NCBI GenBank assembly: GCA_015068495.1
Contig: SVKL01000009.1
Span: 1-64,000, forward strand
Source of the DNA: Oscillospiraceae bacterium
GTDB taxonomy: Bacteria; Bacillota; Clostridia; Oscillospirales; Oscillospiraceae
Direction of reading: 5' to 3'
Length of the DNA: 64,000 bases
Of the stretch, positions 1 to 9,015 are shown one piece after another (positions within the stretch are counted from its first letter, which is position 1; every line of letters starts with the position of its first letter). The notes under the pieces were generated by a model. It was not told where the DNA came from. It saw only the letters and a list, made by a program, of their open reading frames with translations, and did not search any database. The position numbers were made by a program, and so were the translations under genes.

Positions 1-51
1 CGCAATACAAGCGCCAGGAATTATGCGGAGCAGTTCTTGAAATTTGGATAA
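1..51 (+). CDS. C-terminal end of an unidentified protein (partial)
   Basis: Frame 1 is open from the window edge and ends in TAA at 49-51, giving about 16 residues ending AEQFLKFG. A strong hairpin terminator follows 8 bases later, as expected behind a real gene. Too little is visible to name the protein; it could be chance coding. Confidence 0.4.
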   Translation, partial: RNTSARNYAEQFLKFG

Positions 52-59
52 AATTATCA

Positions 60-100
60 CCCCGCTTTTGTACGGCTCCGTACGAAAGCGGGGTGTTGTT
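60..100 (+). terminator. 14-bp stem hairpin, copy A of a dispersed hairpin element
   Basis: CCCCGCTTT plus GTAC (60-73) pairs with GTAC plus AAAGCGGGG (80-93) around a 6-nt loop, followed by the T-rich TGTTGTT. It probably ends the partial upstream gene. Related hairpins lie at 8925-8956 and 18571-18604. Confidence 0.7.
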
Positions 101-195
101 ATAGTCTTTGTTGTATTGGATTTTTCTTGGTAGTTTCACTTTTTCCATACAGCTTTTATACACCATTTTTACACCACTCATAGGGTGTTTGGCAA
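60..195. repeat. Dispersed double-hairpin repeat, copy A
   Basis: The GC hairpin at 60-93 is followed by GGTGTTG, a T-rich spacer and a small hairpin (ACACC 171-175, GGTGT 184-188). The same order with recognisable base identity occurs at 8925-9015, and a partial copy at 18571-18612. The three copies lie before the phosphate block, between it and the pilus operon, and after the pilus operon. Confidence 0.5.
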
Positions 196-250
196 TCAGA
201 TTGTTTGCTGATGCTGCACGGGACATAGCGCCCGTTACAACACGAAGATT

Positions 251-305
251 AAAAAATGAGCCAATGCGTTATTTTAGATTATATCGCACTGGCTCGTTTT
301 TTTCA
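251..305 (+). terminator. Rho-independent terminator-like hairpin
   Basis: GAGCCAATGCG pairs with CGCACTGGCTC around an AT-rich loop of about 14 nt and is followed by seven T. No gene is convincing on either side. The 52-480 stretch otherwise shows only the repeat and a weak minus-strand ORF of 37 codons (363-476) that has no ribosome site. Confidence 0.55.
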
Positions 306-482
306 ATAGTGCGCTTTCAAATTATCAACTTCTGACGGATAAATTGCTGAAATTTTTGCATTTCACCGGTTTTGTGTCCACGCATATACAAATAGCTTGT
401 AAGGCCTGCCGATAACCGTGCCCTTTTTATAGCGTATTTCTTCCGGTGTCGGGGTCAGACGAATCTTGTGATACATCCGGCA

Positions 483-541
483 TTTTACAAACATTATACA
501 GACCTTGTCTTTTGGATTTTACATAAAGTGGATAAGATAAT
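483..541 (+). promoter_or_regulatory. Pho-box-like repeats and promoter of the pst operon
   Basis: TTTTACA (483-489) and TTATACA (494-500) are exactly 11 bp apart, and a third TTTTACA lies at 517-523. This phasing is that of PhoP/PhoB operators. A possible -10 (GATAAT, about 536-541) follows. Similar phased TTTACAT boxes occur before phoP and the Na/Pi cotransporter, supporting a shared regulator. Confidence 0.6.
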
Positions 542-585
542 GGCGTAAGGTAAAAAACAAATCCAAAAGGATAAGGAGATTTTTT

Positions 586-1386
586 ATGAAAAAGTTAATT
601 TGTACAATTCTGATTCTGGTTACGGCGTTGAGTCTGGCTGCCTGCGGCGGTAAGGAAAAGGCGTCTGTATCCACCGACGGTTCTACTTCCATGCAAAAGG
701 TGATTAGCGCTTTGGGCGAAGCCTTTATGGAGGATACCGGAGCGAACTTCACCTACAATGCTACCGGTTCCGGTACCGGCATCAAAGCCGTTAAGGACGG
801 CACCTGCGATATTGGCCTGTCTTCCCGGTATCTGAAGGACAGCGAAAAGGCAGAGGGGCTGAAGGAAACGGTTCTTGCCATTGACGGTATCGCCATCATC
901 GTACACAAAGACAATGCTGTCGCGGACCTGACAGTGGAGCAGATTTCTGCCATCTTCAAGGGCGAGGTCACCAACTGGAGCGAAGTCGGCGGTAAGGACG
1001 GCGAGGTCGTTTGCGTCGGCCGTGAGGAATCCTCCGGCACCCGTGACGGCTTTGAATCCATTACTGATACAGAGGGTGCTTGCAAATACCGTCAGGAGCT
1101 GACTTCCAACGGCGCTGTTCTGACCGCCGTGGCTGAGAATCCCAACGCCATCGGCTATGTATCTCTGTCTTCGGTAAAGGATTCTGTGAAGGCAATCTCC
1201 GTTGGGGGTGTTGCGCCCGGTGAGGCGACTATCAAGGATGGCAGCTACGCCGTGCAGCGTCCCTTTGTGCTGGTAACCAAGGAGGGTGTAAGCTTAAGCG
1301 AAATCGCTGCAGAATTCTTCCGCTTTGCAACATCCGCTGCTGCTCACGAAATCATCACCGCAGCCGGTGTTGTTCCTGCTAATTAA
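586..1386 (+). CDS. pstS: Phosphate ABC transporter substrate-binding lipoprotein PstS
   Basis: Extracellular phosphate receptor that feeds PstCA. A lipoprotein signal peptide ends in the lipobox LSLAAC with the lipidated Cys at residue 20. The mature protein carries phosphate-loop segments typical of PstS, such as GSTSMQ near residue 32, GSGTG and EESSGTRDGF. At 266 aa it is a compact member of the family. The ATG at 586 follows AAGGAG at 6-7 nt. First gene of pstSCAB-phoU; the 11-bp repeats upstream suggest induction by PhoP under phosphate limitation. Family assignment is very secure; regulation is inferred. Confidence 0.97.
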   Translation: MKKLICTILILVTALSLAACGGKEKASVSTDGSTSMQKVISALGEAFMEDTGANFTYNATGSGTGIKAVKDGTCDIGLSSRYLKDSEKAEGLKETVLAIDGIAIIVHKDNAVADLTVEQISAIFKGEVTNWSEVGGKDGEVVCVGREESSGTRDGFESITDTEGACKYRQELTSNGAVLTAVAENPNAIGYVSLSSVKDSVKAISVGGVAPGEATIKDGSYAVQRPFVLVTKEGVSLSEIAAEFFRFATSAAAHEIITAAGVVPAN

Positions 1387-1441
1387 ACCAGTAACGCGGC
1401 GGTGAAAATCGCCGCTTACTGTGCTTCCATAAGGTGATTCT

Positions 1442-2305
1442 ATGAAAAACAACAAATTGTTTGAGCGTACCGTACAGGGTATATTTCTGCTTCTGGGTCT
1501 TGTGACCGTTGCCTGTGTGCTGCTGATTACGGTGTATCTGGTAATCTCCGGCATTCCTGCCATTATGGAGATTGGCTTGCGGGACTTTCTGTTTGGCAAG
1601 GTTTGGGACCCGGCAGCATCCCATCCGAAATACGGTATTCTGCCATTTATTCTCTCCAGTATCTACGGTACAGCCGGCGCATTGGTGCTGGGTGTTCCCG
1701 TTGGCTTCTTTACTGCGGTGTATCTGTCCAAGAAAGCATCGCCGAAAGTAAAGCAATGGATGTCTGCGGCGGTAAGCCTGCTGGCAGGCATCCCCTCTGT
1801 AGTCTATGGCTTGGTAGGTATGATGGTGTTGGTGCCCGGTATCCGGGAGGCTTTCAATCTGCCGGACGGCGCCAGCTTGCTGGCGGCAATAATTGTTTTG
1901 GCCGTTATGATACTGCCTTCCATCATCAAGGTATCTATCACAGCGTTGGATGCTGTTCCCAAGGAGTATGAGGACGCTTCTCTTGCTCTGGGCGCAACCC
2001 CGGAGGAAACATGGTTTCGGGTCAGCGTGCCGGCAGCCAAAAGCGGCATTGCCACGGCGGTAGTGCTGGGTGTGGGCAGAGCCATCGGTGAAGCGATGGC
2101 GGTGATGATGGTGTCCGGCAATGTGGCGAATATGCCGAAGCTTTTTGAAAGCGTCCGCTTTTTGACTACCGCTGTTTCCAGTGGTATGGGTTATGCGGAC
2201 GGGCTGTACAGGGAGGCGCTGTTTTCCATCGCGCTGGTGCTGTTTCTGTTTATTATGCTGATTAATGCGACCCTCAATTTCTTCCTGAAGGGAGAAAAGA
2301 AATGA
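1442..2305 (+). CDS. pstC: Phosphate ABC transporter permease PstC
   Basis: Inner-membrane permease subunit of the high-affinity phosphate transporter. The 287-aa protein has an N-terminal membrane segment (about 13-37) and about five more helices. The cytoplasmic EAA loop is visible as ALDAVPKEYEDASLALGATP, the coupling site for PstB. It lies 55 bp after pstS and overlaps pstA by 4 bp (ATGA), so the two permeases are translationally coupled. Length and hydrophobic pattern match PstC; order in the operon is canonical. Confidence 0.96.
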   Translation: MKNNKLFERTVQGIFLLLGLVTVACVLLITVYLVISGIPAIMEIGLRDFLFGKVWDPAASHPKYGILPFILSSIYGTAGALVLGVPVGFFTAVYLSKKASPKVKQWMSAAVSLLAGIPSVVYGLVGMMVLVPGIREAFNLPDGASLLAAIIVLAVMILPSIIKVSITALDAVPKEYEDASLALGATPEETWFRVSVPAAKSGIATAVVLGVGRAIGEAMAVMMVSGNVANMPKLFESVRFLTTAVSSGMGYADGLYREALFSIALVLFLFIMLINATLNFFLKGEKK

Positions 2306-3147
2306 AAAAACGAAATGTATATATTTGGACAACGCGGGTGCTTATGTGGCTGGCTGCCGGCATTACCGCTGCGCTGACCCTCTTTCTGCTTGGCTATGTG
2401 CTGATTAAGGGACTGCCCAATATTTCTTGGGAGCTGCTGTCAACCAAGCCCAGTTACCTTCGGGGCACGGTGGGTATTCTGCCGGATATCTTAAACACCC
2501 TCTATATTATTTTCACGACACTGCTGATTGTGTTGCCGTTGGGTGTGGGAGCGGCCATTTATCTGACGGAATATGCCACCAACAAGCGACTGGTCGGGAT
2601 GATTGAATATGCAGCGGAAACCCTGTCCGGCATCCCCTCCATCATCTACGGTCTGTTTGGCTCGCTGTTTTTTTGCTTGTTTTTGGATTTGGACAAAAGC
2701 CTGCTGGCAGGCGCTTTGACGCTGGTGATTATGAATCTGCCCACTGTTATGCGTACCACTCAGGAAAGTCTGAAAACCGTGCCCCAATCTTATCGGGAAG
2801 GCGCATTTGGTTTGGGCGCAGGCAAGTGGAGAGTGATTCGCACGGTGGTGCTGCCCAACTGTGTGGAGGGCGTGATTACCGGCTGCATTCTGTCTGTGGG
2901 CAGAATCGTAGGAGAATCTGCAGCGCTGCTGTTTACCGCCGGCTTTGCCCACGCACTCAATGGCTTCTTTACAGGACTGTTCTCTTCCGGCGCGACACTG
3001 ACTGTGGCACTCTATGTTTACGCTACAGAGGACGGCAATTTTGAGGTGGCTTTTGCCATCGCTGCCATTTTGATGATTTTGACCCTGCTGATCAACATAA
3101 GCGCGATGCTGATCGGCAAGTATTTTGAGAGGAAACAAAAAGTATGA
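2302..3147 (+). CDS. pstA: Phosphate ABC transporter permease PstA
   Basis: Second permease subunit that pairs with PstC to form the phosphate channel. The 281-aa protein shows about six membrane helices. Its EAA-type loop reads [20 protein letters not shown], close to the PstC loop, as expected for paired permeases. Its start overlaps the pstC stop, and its own stop overlaps the pstB start by 4 bp. Nothing is missing compared with the family. Confidence 0.96.
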   Translation: MKKRNVYIWTTRVLMWLAAGITAALTLFLLGYVLIKGLPNISWELLSTKPSYLRGTVGILPDILNTLYIIFTTLLIVLPLGVGAAIYLTEYATNKRLVGMIEYAAETLSGIPSIIYGLFGSLFFCLFLDLDKSLLAGALTLVIMNLPTVMRTTQESLKTVPQSYREGAFGLGAGKWRVIRTVVLPNCVEGVITGCILSVGRIVGESAALLFTAGFAHALNGFFTGLFSSGATLTVALYVYATEDGNFEVAFAIAAILMILTLLINISAMLIGKYFERKQKV

Positions 3148-3890
3148 GCATTATTTCCACAAAAAACCTAAGCCTGTGGTACGGAAGCTTTCAGGCGCTG
3201 AAGGATATCAATATTGAAATTCCTGCCCACAGCATCACTGCCCTCATCGGCCCTTCCGGCTGCGGCAAGTCCACATTTCTGAAAACACTGAACCGGATGA
3301 ACGACCTGATCCCCACGGTAAAGATTGCCGGCGAGGCTATTTACAACGGGCAGAATATCTTTGATGCGGATGTGAATAACCTGCGAAAGGAAGTGGGTAT
3401 GGTGTTCCAGAAGCCAAATCCTTTTCCTATGAGCATTTATGACAATATTGCCTATGGGCCTCGTACCCACGGTATCACAAATAAAGCGCAGCTGGATGAT
3501 ATCGTGGAAAAAGCGCTGCGGAGCGCTGCCATTTGGGACGAGGTAAAGGATCGGCTGAAAAAGAACGCGCTGGGAATGTCCGGCGGTCAGCAGCAGCGGC
3601 TTTGTATTGCAAGAGCCTTGGCTGTGGAGCCGAAGGTTCTGCTGATGGACGAGCCTACTTCTGCCCTTGACCCCATTTCCACCTCTCGCATTGAGGATTT
3701 GGCAATGGAGCTGAAAAAGGACTATACCATCGTCATCGTCACCCACAATATGCAGCAGGCTGTCCGTATCTCCGATCAGACAGCGTTCTTCCTGCTGGGT
3801 GAGCTGGTGGAGTATGGAAACACCGAGGAGATGTTCGCGCAACCTAAGGATCAGCGTACGGAGGATTATATTACAGGAAGGTTTGGTTAA
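3144..3890 (+). CDS. pstB: Phosphate ABC transporter ATPase PstB
   Basis: Cytoplasmic ATPase that powers PstCA. Walker A is GPSGCGKST at residues 36-44, the signature is MSGGQQQR, Walker B/D-loop is [12 protein letters not shown], and the switch histidine is in VTHNMQQA. The 248-aa length and the NRMNDLIP segment after Walker A are characteristic of PstB rather than other ABC ATPases. The start overlaps the pstA stop by 4 bp. phoU begins directly after its stop. Confidence 0.97.
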   Translation: MSIISTKNLSLWYGSFQALKDINIEIPAHSITALIGPSGCGKSTFLKTLNRMNDLIPTVKIAGEAIYNGQNIFDADVNNLRKEVGMVFQKPNPFPMSIYDNIAYGPRTHGITNKAQLDDIVEKALRSAAIWDEVKDRLKKNALGMSGGQQQRLCIARALAVEPKVLLMDEPTSALDPISTSRIEDLAMELKKDYTIVIVTHNMQQAVRISDQTAFFLLGELVEYGNTEEMFAQPKDQRTEDYITGRFG

Positions 3891-3891
3891 T

Positions 3892-4539
3892 ATGAGAGAC
3901 TTGTTTCAGGAACAACTGGATGAATTGAAGAAGGAACTGACGATGATGGGATCTTCCTGTGAGGAGATTATTGCGCTGGCATCCCATGCGCTGACCGATT
4001 GGGATGCAGAATTGGTGCAAAAGGTAAATACCATCGGCGCACAGATTGATGAAAGTGAGCGTACCATCGAAACCATTTGTATGAAACTGCTGCTGCGGCA
4101 GCAGCCGGTGGCGCGGGATCTGCGGCAGATCAGCGCCGCTATGAAAATGATTACCGATATGGAAAGAATCGGCGATCAGGCAGAGGATATTGTGGAGATC
4201 GTTCCATATATGAACGCCCATCCCGACGAAAAGTATCCGAAGATTCGTGAGATGGCAAAAGCCGCCCAATCTATGGTCACGGAAGCGGTGGATGCCTATG
4301 TGAAGCAGGATTTGGAACTGGCAAGGAAGGTTATGACCCACGATGATGTGGTGGACGACTATTTCACGCAAGTCAAGAATGATATCATCAATATGATTGC
4401 CTCTGCGCCTTCGCAGGGCGAATATGCGCTGGATTTGCTTATGATCGCCAAGTATTTTGAGCGAATTGGTGATCACTGCACCAACATTGCCGAATGGGTT
4501 GAGTTTTCTGTCACCGGTATCCACAAGGACTGCCAGTAG
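3892..4539 (+). CDS. phoU: Phosphate signalling protein PhoU
   Basis: Negative regulator linking the Pst transporter to the PhoR kinase. The start is the ATG at 3892, preceded by AGGAAGG; a longer in-frame version from 3799 would overlap pstB and adds non-PhoU sequence. The 215-aa product is all-helical and has two copies of the PhoU metal-binding motif, ITDMERIGDQAEDI and AKYFERIGDHCTNI, matching the two three-helix bundles of the family. Last gene of the pst operon; PhoP-box-like repeats begin right after its stop. Confidence 0.95.
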   Translation: MRDLFQEQLDELKKELTMMGSSCEEIIALASHALTDWDAELVQKVNTIGAQIDESERTIETICMKLLLRQQPVARDLRQISAAMKMITDMERIGDQAEDIVEIVPYMNAHPDEKYPKIREMAKAAQSMVTEAVDAYVKQDLELARKVMTHDDVVDDYFTQVKNDIINMIASAPSQGEYALDLLMIAKYFERIGDHCTNIAEWVEFSVTGIHKDCQ

Positions 4540-4540
4540 G

Positions 4541-4560
4541 ATGTAAAATGTATGTAAAGT
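4541..4560 (-). promoter_or_regulatory. Pho-box-like direct repeat before phoP
   Basis: The plus strand reads TGTAAAATGTATGTAAAGT; on the minus strand this is two TTTACAT units with an 11-bp period. It sits about 70 bp before the phoP start and directly behind phoU, consistent with autoregulation of phoPR. Orientation is opposite to the boxes at 483 and 6968. Confidence 0.55.
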
Positions 4561-4627
4561 TCCCGAAAAACCTTGAATTTTAATACGAAAACAGATAAAA
4601 TTGTAAAAAATGCAAGGAGGTGCCCGA

Positions 4628-5308
4628 ATGATTTGGTGCGTAGAGGATGATTCCAGTATCCGGGATATTGAAGTGTATGCTTTAATTTCTACCGGATTTG
4701 AAGCCAAAGGCTTTGAAGACGGCGACAGCTTTTGGAATGCGCTGCAATCCGAAAAGCCGGAACTTGTGGTGCTGGATGTGATGCTCCCCGGTAAGGACGG
4801 CATCACCTTGCTGAAGCTGATGAAAGCAAATGAGGCGCTTGCAGATATTCCCGTGATTATGGCAACCGCCAAGGGCATGGAATACGATAAGATTCAGAGC
4901 TTGGATTTAGGCGCAGATGATTATCTCGTCAAGCCCTTTGGCATTATGGAAATGGTCAGCAGAGTGAAGGCGGTGCTGCGCCGGTGCAAGCGGTCGGCAT
5001 CCTCCAATTTGCTGAAATTGGATGGCTTGGTGCTGAATCCCGATGCGCATACTGTCATTATCGATGGGGAGCGGGTATGCCTTACTTATAAAGAGTATGC
5101 GCTTCTGCATCTGTTCCTCTCTCATCCGGGAGTAGCATTTACAAGAGAGCAGCTGCTTATGTCTGTGTGGAACACAGAATATGCAGGAGAAACCCGAACA
5201 GTGGATATGCACATCCGTACCCTGCGGCAGAAGCTGGGCGACTATGGCAATCTGATTGAAACTGTCCGTAATGTGGGCTACCGACTGGAGAATAACTATG
5301 ACAAGTAA
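4628..5308 (+). CDS. phoP: Phosphate response regulator (PhoB/PhoP type, OmpR family)
   Basis: DNA-binding response regulator for phosphate starvation. The start is taken as ATG 4628 because AAGGAGG (4614-4620) is 7 nt upstream; an in-frame start at 4610 lies before the ribosome site. The receiver domain has acidic residues D7/D8, phospho-acceptor D50 in LVVLDVMLPG and the conserved Lys in YLVKPFG. The C-terminal winged helix ends with RTVDMHIRTLRQKLGD and VRNVGYRLE, diagnostic of OmpR/PhoB proteins. It overlaps the kinase gene by 11 bp. Length 226 aa. Confidence 0.93.
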   Translation: MIWCVEDDSSIRDIEVYALISTGFEAKGFEDGDSFWNALQSEKPELVVLDVMLPGKDGITLLKLMKANEALADIPVIMATAKGMEYDKIQSLDLGADDYLVKPFGIMEMVSRVKAVLRRCKRSASSNLLKLDGLVLNPDAHTVIIDGERVCLTYKEYALLHLFLSHPGVAFTREQLLMSVWNTEYAGETRTVDMHIRTLRQKLGDYGNLIETVRNVGYRLENNYDK

Positions 5309-6932
5309 AATCTTTCGTTCTACCGTCTTCGTTGCAGTGGTTGTTCTGCTATGCTCCCTTGGTATTGTGATTGGCGTTTTGTATAACCACTTCACCGGTG
5401 CGCAGGTGGAGCAGCTGAAGGATGAACTGAGCTTGGCTGTTACCGGCACGGAGCAGTATGGCAATGCCTTTCTGGAGAACGTGGAAACAGACCGTTTCCG
5501 TGTGACTTGGATCGACGCGGACGGTACGGTGCTGTTTGATACCTGGGCAGATGAGAGCGCTATGGAAAACCACGCAGACCGGGAAGAGATTCAGGAAGCC
5601 TTTGAAACCGGCGCCGGCAGCGCCGTGCGAAACTCTGCAACCCTTACCGAACAGACCTATTATGAAGCAAGAAAACTGGAAGATGGCACAGTGCTGCGTA
5701 TTTCCACCAACCAGGCATCCGCTTGGGCGCTGATGATGGATCTGCTGTGGCCGATCATTTTTGTTGCGGTGCTGGCAATTGGCCTTTCTCTGATTCTTGC
5801 CCGCAGAATGGCGAAGAATATTGTGGAGCCAATGAATAATTTGGATTTGGAGCAGCCCCTTTCCAATGATACTTATGAGGAGCTTTCTCCGCTGCTTCGC
5901 CGGATCAATCAACAGCACCTGCAGATTGATGCCCAAATGCGCAAGCTGCAACACAAAACCGACGAATTCATTCAAATCACCTCTAATATGCAGGAGGGCT
6001 TGGTGGTTCTGGATAAGGAGACCCACATCCGCTCCATCAACGCTGCAGCAATGCGAATCTTCCGGGCAGAGGAAACCTGTGTGGGCAACAGCTTCTTTCA
6101 GATAAACCGCAGCAATGCTCTGCGGCAGGCGCTGAATGATGCTTTGGATAAGGGCCACGGAAGTGTTGCGCTGGAGCTGGAGGGCAGGGTTTACCGGTTC
6201 GATATGAGCGGCATTCAATCCGACGGAAATCTGCTGGGGGCGGTTATTCTGGCGGTGGATGTGACAGAATCTCAGAAGGCGGAGCAGATGCGCCGGGAGT
6301 TTTCCGCCAATGTGTCCCACGAGCTGAAAACACCCCTGCAAGGCATTATCGGCAGTGCGGAACTGCTGGAAAGCGGTATGGTAAAAGCAGAGGATACTTC
6401 CCGTTTTGTGGGTCACATCCGCAAGGAAGCCTCGCGGCTGGTAAACCTCATAGAAGACATTATTCGCCTCTCCCAGCTGGACGAAGGTGTGGAACTGCCC
6501 GCCGAGCAGGTGGATATGCTGGCACTGGCAGAAGAGGTAAAAGAAATTTTGATGCCCAGCGCGGCGGAGAAGAATGTGAAAATCCACGTCACCGGCAATG
6601 GCTTTGCGATCAAAGGCGTCCGCGGAATGCTTCAGGAGATTATTTACAATCTCTGCGACAATGCCATTAAGTACAATGTTTCCGGCGGTAGTGTCCATAT
6701 TCATCTGGAGCGGAATAAGCTGACGGTCAGCGATACCGGCATAGGCATTCCTGCTGAACATAAGGATCGGATTTTTGAGCGATTCTATCGGGTGGACAAG
6801 AGCCATTCCAAAGCCTCCGGCGGCACCGGTTTGGGACTTTCCATTGTCAAACACGCAGCAGCCTATCACAAAGCAGAAATCACCTTGGAAAGTACGCCCG
6901 GAGAGGGAACAGCAATAACCGTTCACTTTTAA
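5298..6932 (+). CDS. phoR: Phosphate sensor histidine kinase PhoR
   Basis: Membrane histidine kinase paired with the preceding regulator. The ATG at 5298 lies inside the end of phoP (11-bp overlap), a coupled arrangement. The 544-aa protein has a first membrane helix at about 9-30, an extracytoplasmic region, a second helix near 155-178, a HAMP-like linker, a PAS-like domain, and a HisKA domain with the phospho-acceptor H341 in NVSHELKTPLQ. The ATPase domain shows LCDNAIKYN, DTGIGIP and GTGLGLSIVKHA. It probably senses Pst/PhoU state rather than phosphate directly, as in other PhoR proteins. Confidence 0.93.
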   Translation: MTSKIFRSTVFVAVVVLLCSLGIVIGVLYNHFTGAQVEQLKDELSLAVTGTEQYGNAFLENVETDRFRVTWIDADGTVLFDTWADESAMENHADREEIQEAFETGAGSAVRNSATLTEQTYYEARKLEDGTVLRISTNQASAWALMMDLLWPIIFVAVLAIGLSLILARRMAKNIVEPMNNLDLEQPLSNDTYEELSPLLRRINQQHLQIDAQMRKLQHKTDEFIQITSNMQEGLVVLDKETHIRSINAAAMRIFRAEETCVGNSFFQINRSNALRQALNDALDKGHGSVALELEGRVYRFDMSGIQSDGNLLGAVILAVDVTESQKAEQMRREFSANVSHELKTPLQGIIGSAELLESGMVKAEDTSRFVGHIRKEASRLVNLIEDIIRLSQLDEGVELPAEQVDMLALAEEVKEILMPSAAEKNVKIHVTGNGFAIKGVRGMLQEIIYNLCDNAIKYNVSGGSVHIHLERNKLTVSDTGIGIPAEHKDRIFERFYRVDKSHSKASGGTGLGLSIVKHAAAYHKAEITLESTPGEGTAITVHF

Positions 6933-6937
6933 TTTCA

Positions 6938-6966
6938 GACCGCATCCTAATGGATGCGGTCTTTTA
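6938..6966 (+). terminator. Terminator behind phoR
   Basis: GACCGCATCC (6938-6947) pairs with GGATGCGGTC (6952-6961) across a 4-nt loop, followed by TTTTACTTT. The stem ends just before the phased boxes of the next gene. Confidence 0.85.
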
Positions 6967-6967
6967 C

Positions 6968-7035
6968 TTTACATAGATTTTACATAAGTTTTGCAAAGCC
7001 TCTATGGTTTTTGCAAAAGGTAAAATCTATAATGT
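6968..7035 (+). promoter_or_regulatory. Three phased Pho-box-like repeats and promoter of the Na/Pi cotransporter
   Basis: TTTACAT (6968-6974), TTTACAT (6979-6985) and TTTGCAA (6990-6996) repeat with an exact 11-bp period, and another TTTTGCAA lies near 7009. A -10-like TATAAT follows at about 7029-7034. This is the clearest of the three candidate PhoP operators in the window. Confidence 0.65.
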
Positions 7036-7076
7036 AAACTGTCGAAATAAGCATACTATCTCGAAGGAGAATTTTT

Positions 7077-8873
7077 ATGACAGCCTATATTTTCAAAATA
7101 ATCACCCTTTTGGGTGGCCTTGCCTTGTTCCTCTTTGGTATGGATGTTATGGGCAAGGCGCTGGAGCGGCAGGCAGGCGGTAAGCTGCAGACCGTTCTGT
7201 CCAAAATGAGCGGCAAGGTCTGGAAGGGCTTTCTGCTGGGCGCTGCAGTTACTGCAGTGATTCAGTCCAGCTCTGCCACAACGGTTATGGTGGTGGGCTT
7301 TGTTAACTCCGGTATTATGACCCTGAAACAGGCTGTTGGCGTCATTATGGGTTCCAATGTGGGCACCACCGTTACTGCGTGGATTTTGTCCCTGTCCGGT
7401 CTGGAGGGCGACAGCTTCCTGATCAAATTCTTCAAGCCCTCTACGCTGGCGCCGCTGATCGGCATTATCGGTATCGTCCTTTATATGGGCAAGGCAGAGA
7501 AAAGAAAAGGCATCGGCACCATTATGCTGGGCTTTATGGCATTGATGACCGGTATGGATTTGATGTCGAGTTCTATGTCTTTCCTCAAAAGTGAGGCTTG
7601 GTTTGCTGATTTGATGATCTCTTTCACCAATCCGATTGTTGGTATTCTGTTCGGCGCAGTTCTGACGGCAATCATTCAGTCCTCCTCTGCATCGGTTGGT
7701 ATTTTGCAGGGTCTGTGCGTCACTGGCGCAGTAACCTACGGCGCGGCGATACCCATCATTTTGGGTCAGAATATCGGCACCTGTGTAACTGCTATGATGG
7801 GTGCCATCGGCGCTAACCGCAATGCCCGGAGAACCGCTATGGTGCACCTGCTGTTTAATATTGTCGGCGTGCTGATGTTTGTGGTAGTCTTCTATGGCTT
7901 GGGCTTGTTCATCGATTGGAAATTCCTGAGCCAAAGCGTGCAGGCGTGGGATATTTCTGTGATTCATACCGGCTTTAACCTGATTGCCACAGCTGTGCTG
8001 CTTCCCTTGAACGGGCTGCTGGTAAAGCTGGCATATGCCATCGTTCCCGAAGTCAAAGAGCCGGAAAAGACCGAACTGCTGGACTCCCGTTTGTTGGCTA
8101 CTCCCGCAGTTGCTGTGCAGCGTGCCCACGAGATTGCAGGTGAGATGGCAGCGGATGCTGCAAAAGCAATGCACTTAGCAATGGGGCTGACCAAGAAGTT
8201 TGAATCCGGCGCTATGGAGCAGGTTGTCGAGCTGGAGGATAAGACCGACCGCTATGAGGATGCGTTGAATACCTATCTTGTGAAGCTGTCCGGTATGAAT
8301 CTGTCCGTCAGCGATAACCGGAGTTTGAACACACTGCTTTATACTGTTGCCGATATTGAGCGGATGGCTGACCACGCTATGGCAATTGCCAAGGCCGCTT
8401 TGGAAATGGAAGAGAAGCAGATTGAATTTTCCGATCAGGCAAAGGGTGAGCTGGCTGTGTTGGAGCAGGCGGTGCTTGACATTATAGACCGTACCGTAGC
8501 CGCCTATGACAGCTTTGATTTGGAGACAGCCATTAAGATTGAACCGCAGGAACAGGTGGTAGATGCATTGGTGCGTGAGGTTAAGTCCCGCCACGTGCGC
8601 CGCTTGAGAGACGGCTTGTGTACTGTGGAGTACGGTTTTGTACTGGAAGATCTGCTGACCGCTTGTGAGCGCACCGCCGACCACTGCTCCAATGTGGCTG
8701 TGGAAATGCTGCAGGTTGCAGAGGGAAAACTGGAAGCCCACGAATACTTAAATGCCTTGAAGGCCGGAGAGCTTCGAGAGTCTGCGGCTTTTGCAGAGCA
8801 GTTTGCCCGCTACAAGGCGCAGTACGCCTTCCCTGAAGAACTTAGTCAAGAAACGGAAACGAAAAAAAGCTGA
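7077..8873 (+). CDS. Na+/phosphate cotransporter with C-terminal PhoU-like domain
   Basis: Sodium-dependent phosphate transporter of the NptA/PNaS family (DUF47/PhoU fusion type). Two inverted Na/Pi-cotransporter repeats each carry the QSSSA signature: TAVIQSSSATT in the first and TAIIQSSSASV in the second, followed by GSNVGTTVTA and GQNIGTCVTA. After about 9 membrane segments, residues 340-580 form an all-helical PhoU-like domain with DIERMADHAMAIA and ACERTADHCSNVA. Total 598 aa. Its own phased Pho boxes suggest co-induction with pst. It is a second, low-affinity or signalling-linked phosphate route; direction of transport cannot be read from sequence. Confidence 0.93.
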   Translation: MTAYIFKIITLLGGLALFLFGMDVMGKALERQAGGKLQTVLSKMSGKVWKGFLLGAAVTAVIQSSSATTVMVVGFVNSGIMTLKQAVGVIMGSNVGTTVTAWILSLSGLEGDSFLIKFFKPSTLAPLIGIIGIVLYMGKAEKRKGIGTIMLGFMALMTGMDLMSSSMSFLKSEAWFADLMISFTNPIVGILFGAVLTAIIQSSSASVGILQGLCVTGAVTYGAAIPIILGQNIGTCVTAMMGAIGANRNARRTAMVHLLFNIVGVLMFVVVFYGLGLFIDWKFLSQSVQAWDISVIHTGFNLIATAVLLPLNGLLVKLAYAIVPEVKEPEKTELLDSRLLATPAVAVQRAHEIAGEMAADAAKAMHLAMGLTKKFESGAMEQVVELEDKTDRYEDALNTYLVKLSGMNLSVSDNRSLNTLLYTVADIERMADHAMAIAKAALEMEEKQIEFSDQAKGELAVLEQAVLDIIDRTVAAYDSFDLETAIKIEPQEQVVDALVREVKSRHVRRLRDGLCTVEYGFVLEDLLTACERTADHCSNVAVEMLQVAEGKLEAHEYLNALKAGELRESAAFAEQFARYKAQYAFPEELSQETETKKS

Positions 8874-8924
8874 CTTGGTTTGCGGTGTATTTGGATTATT
8901 TCAGAATTGTATATTGCGCAGTAA

Positions 8925-8957
8925 AACACCCCGCCTTTTTGTGAAGACGGGGTGTTG
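8925..8957 (+). terminator. Hairpin terminator, copy B of the dispersed element
   Basis: AACACCCCG (8925-8933) pairs perfectly with CGGGGTGTT (8948-8956). It ends the Na/Pi cotransporter transcript. The copy continues to about 9015, where a small hairpin (ACACC 8997-9001, GGTGT 9010-9014) matches the second hairpin of copy A. Confidence 0.7.
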
Positions 8958-9015
8958 CAATAGGTTTTGTTACAGTGGTTTTTTCGGCGAGTTCATACAC
9001 CGCTTATAGGGTGTT
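8925..9015. repeat. Dispersed double-hairpin repeat, copy B
   Basis: Shares with 60-195 the GC hairpin, GGTGTTG, an ATAG-TTTGTT-TGG-TTTTTC track and the terminal ACACC...ATAGGGTGTTTG. About 45 bp of the copy A spacer are absent here. Confidence 0.5.

Noticed and set aside
108-335. 75-codon open frame beginning in the first spacer
   Set aside because: It runs through a repeated hairpin element and a terminator, has no ribosome site and no recognisable protein pattern.
363-476. 37-codon minus-strand frame (MYHKIRLTPTPEE...)
   Set aside because: The product looks protein-like but there is no ribosome site, and it is very short. It may be a remnant; not listed as a gene.
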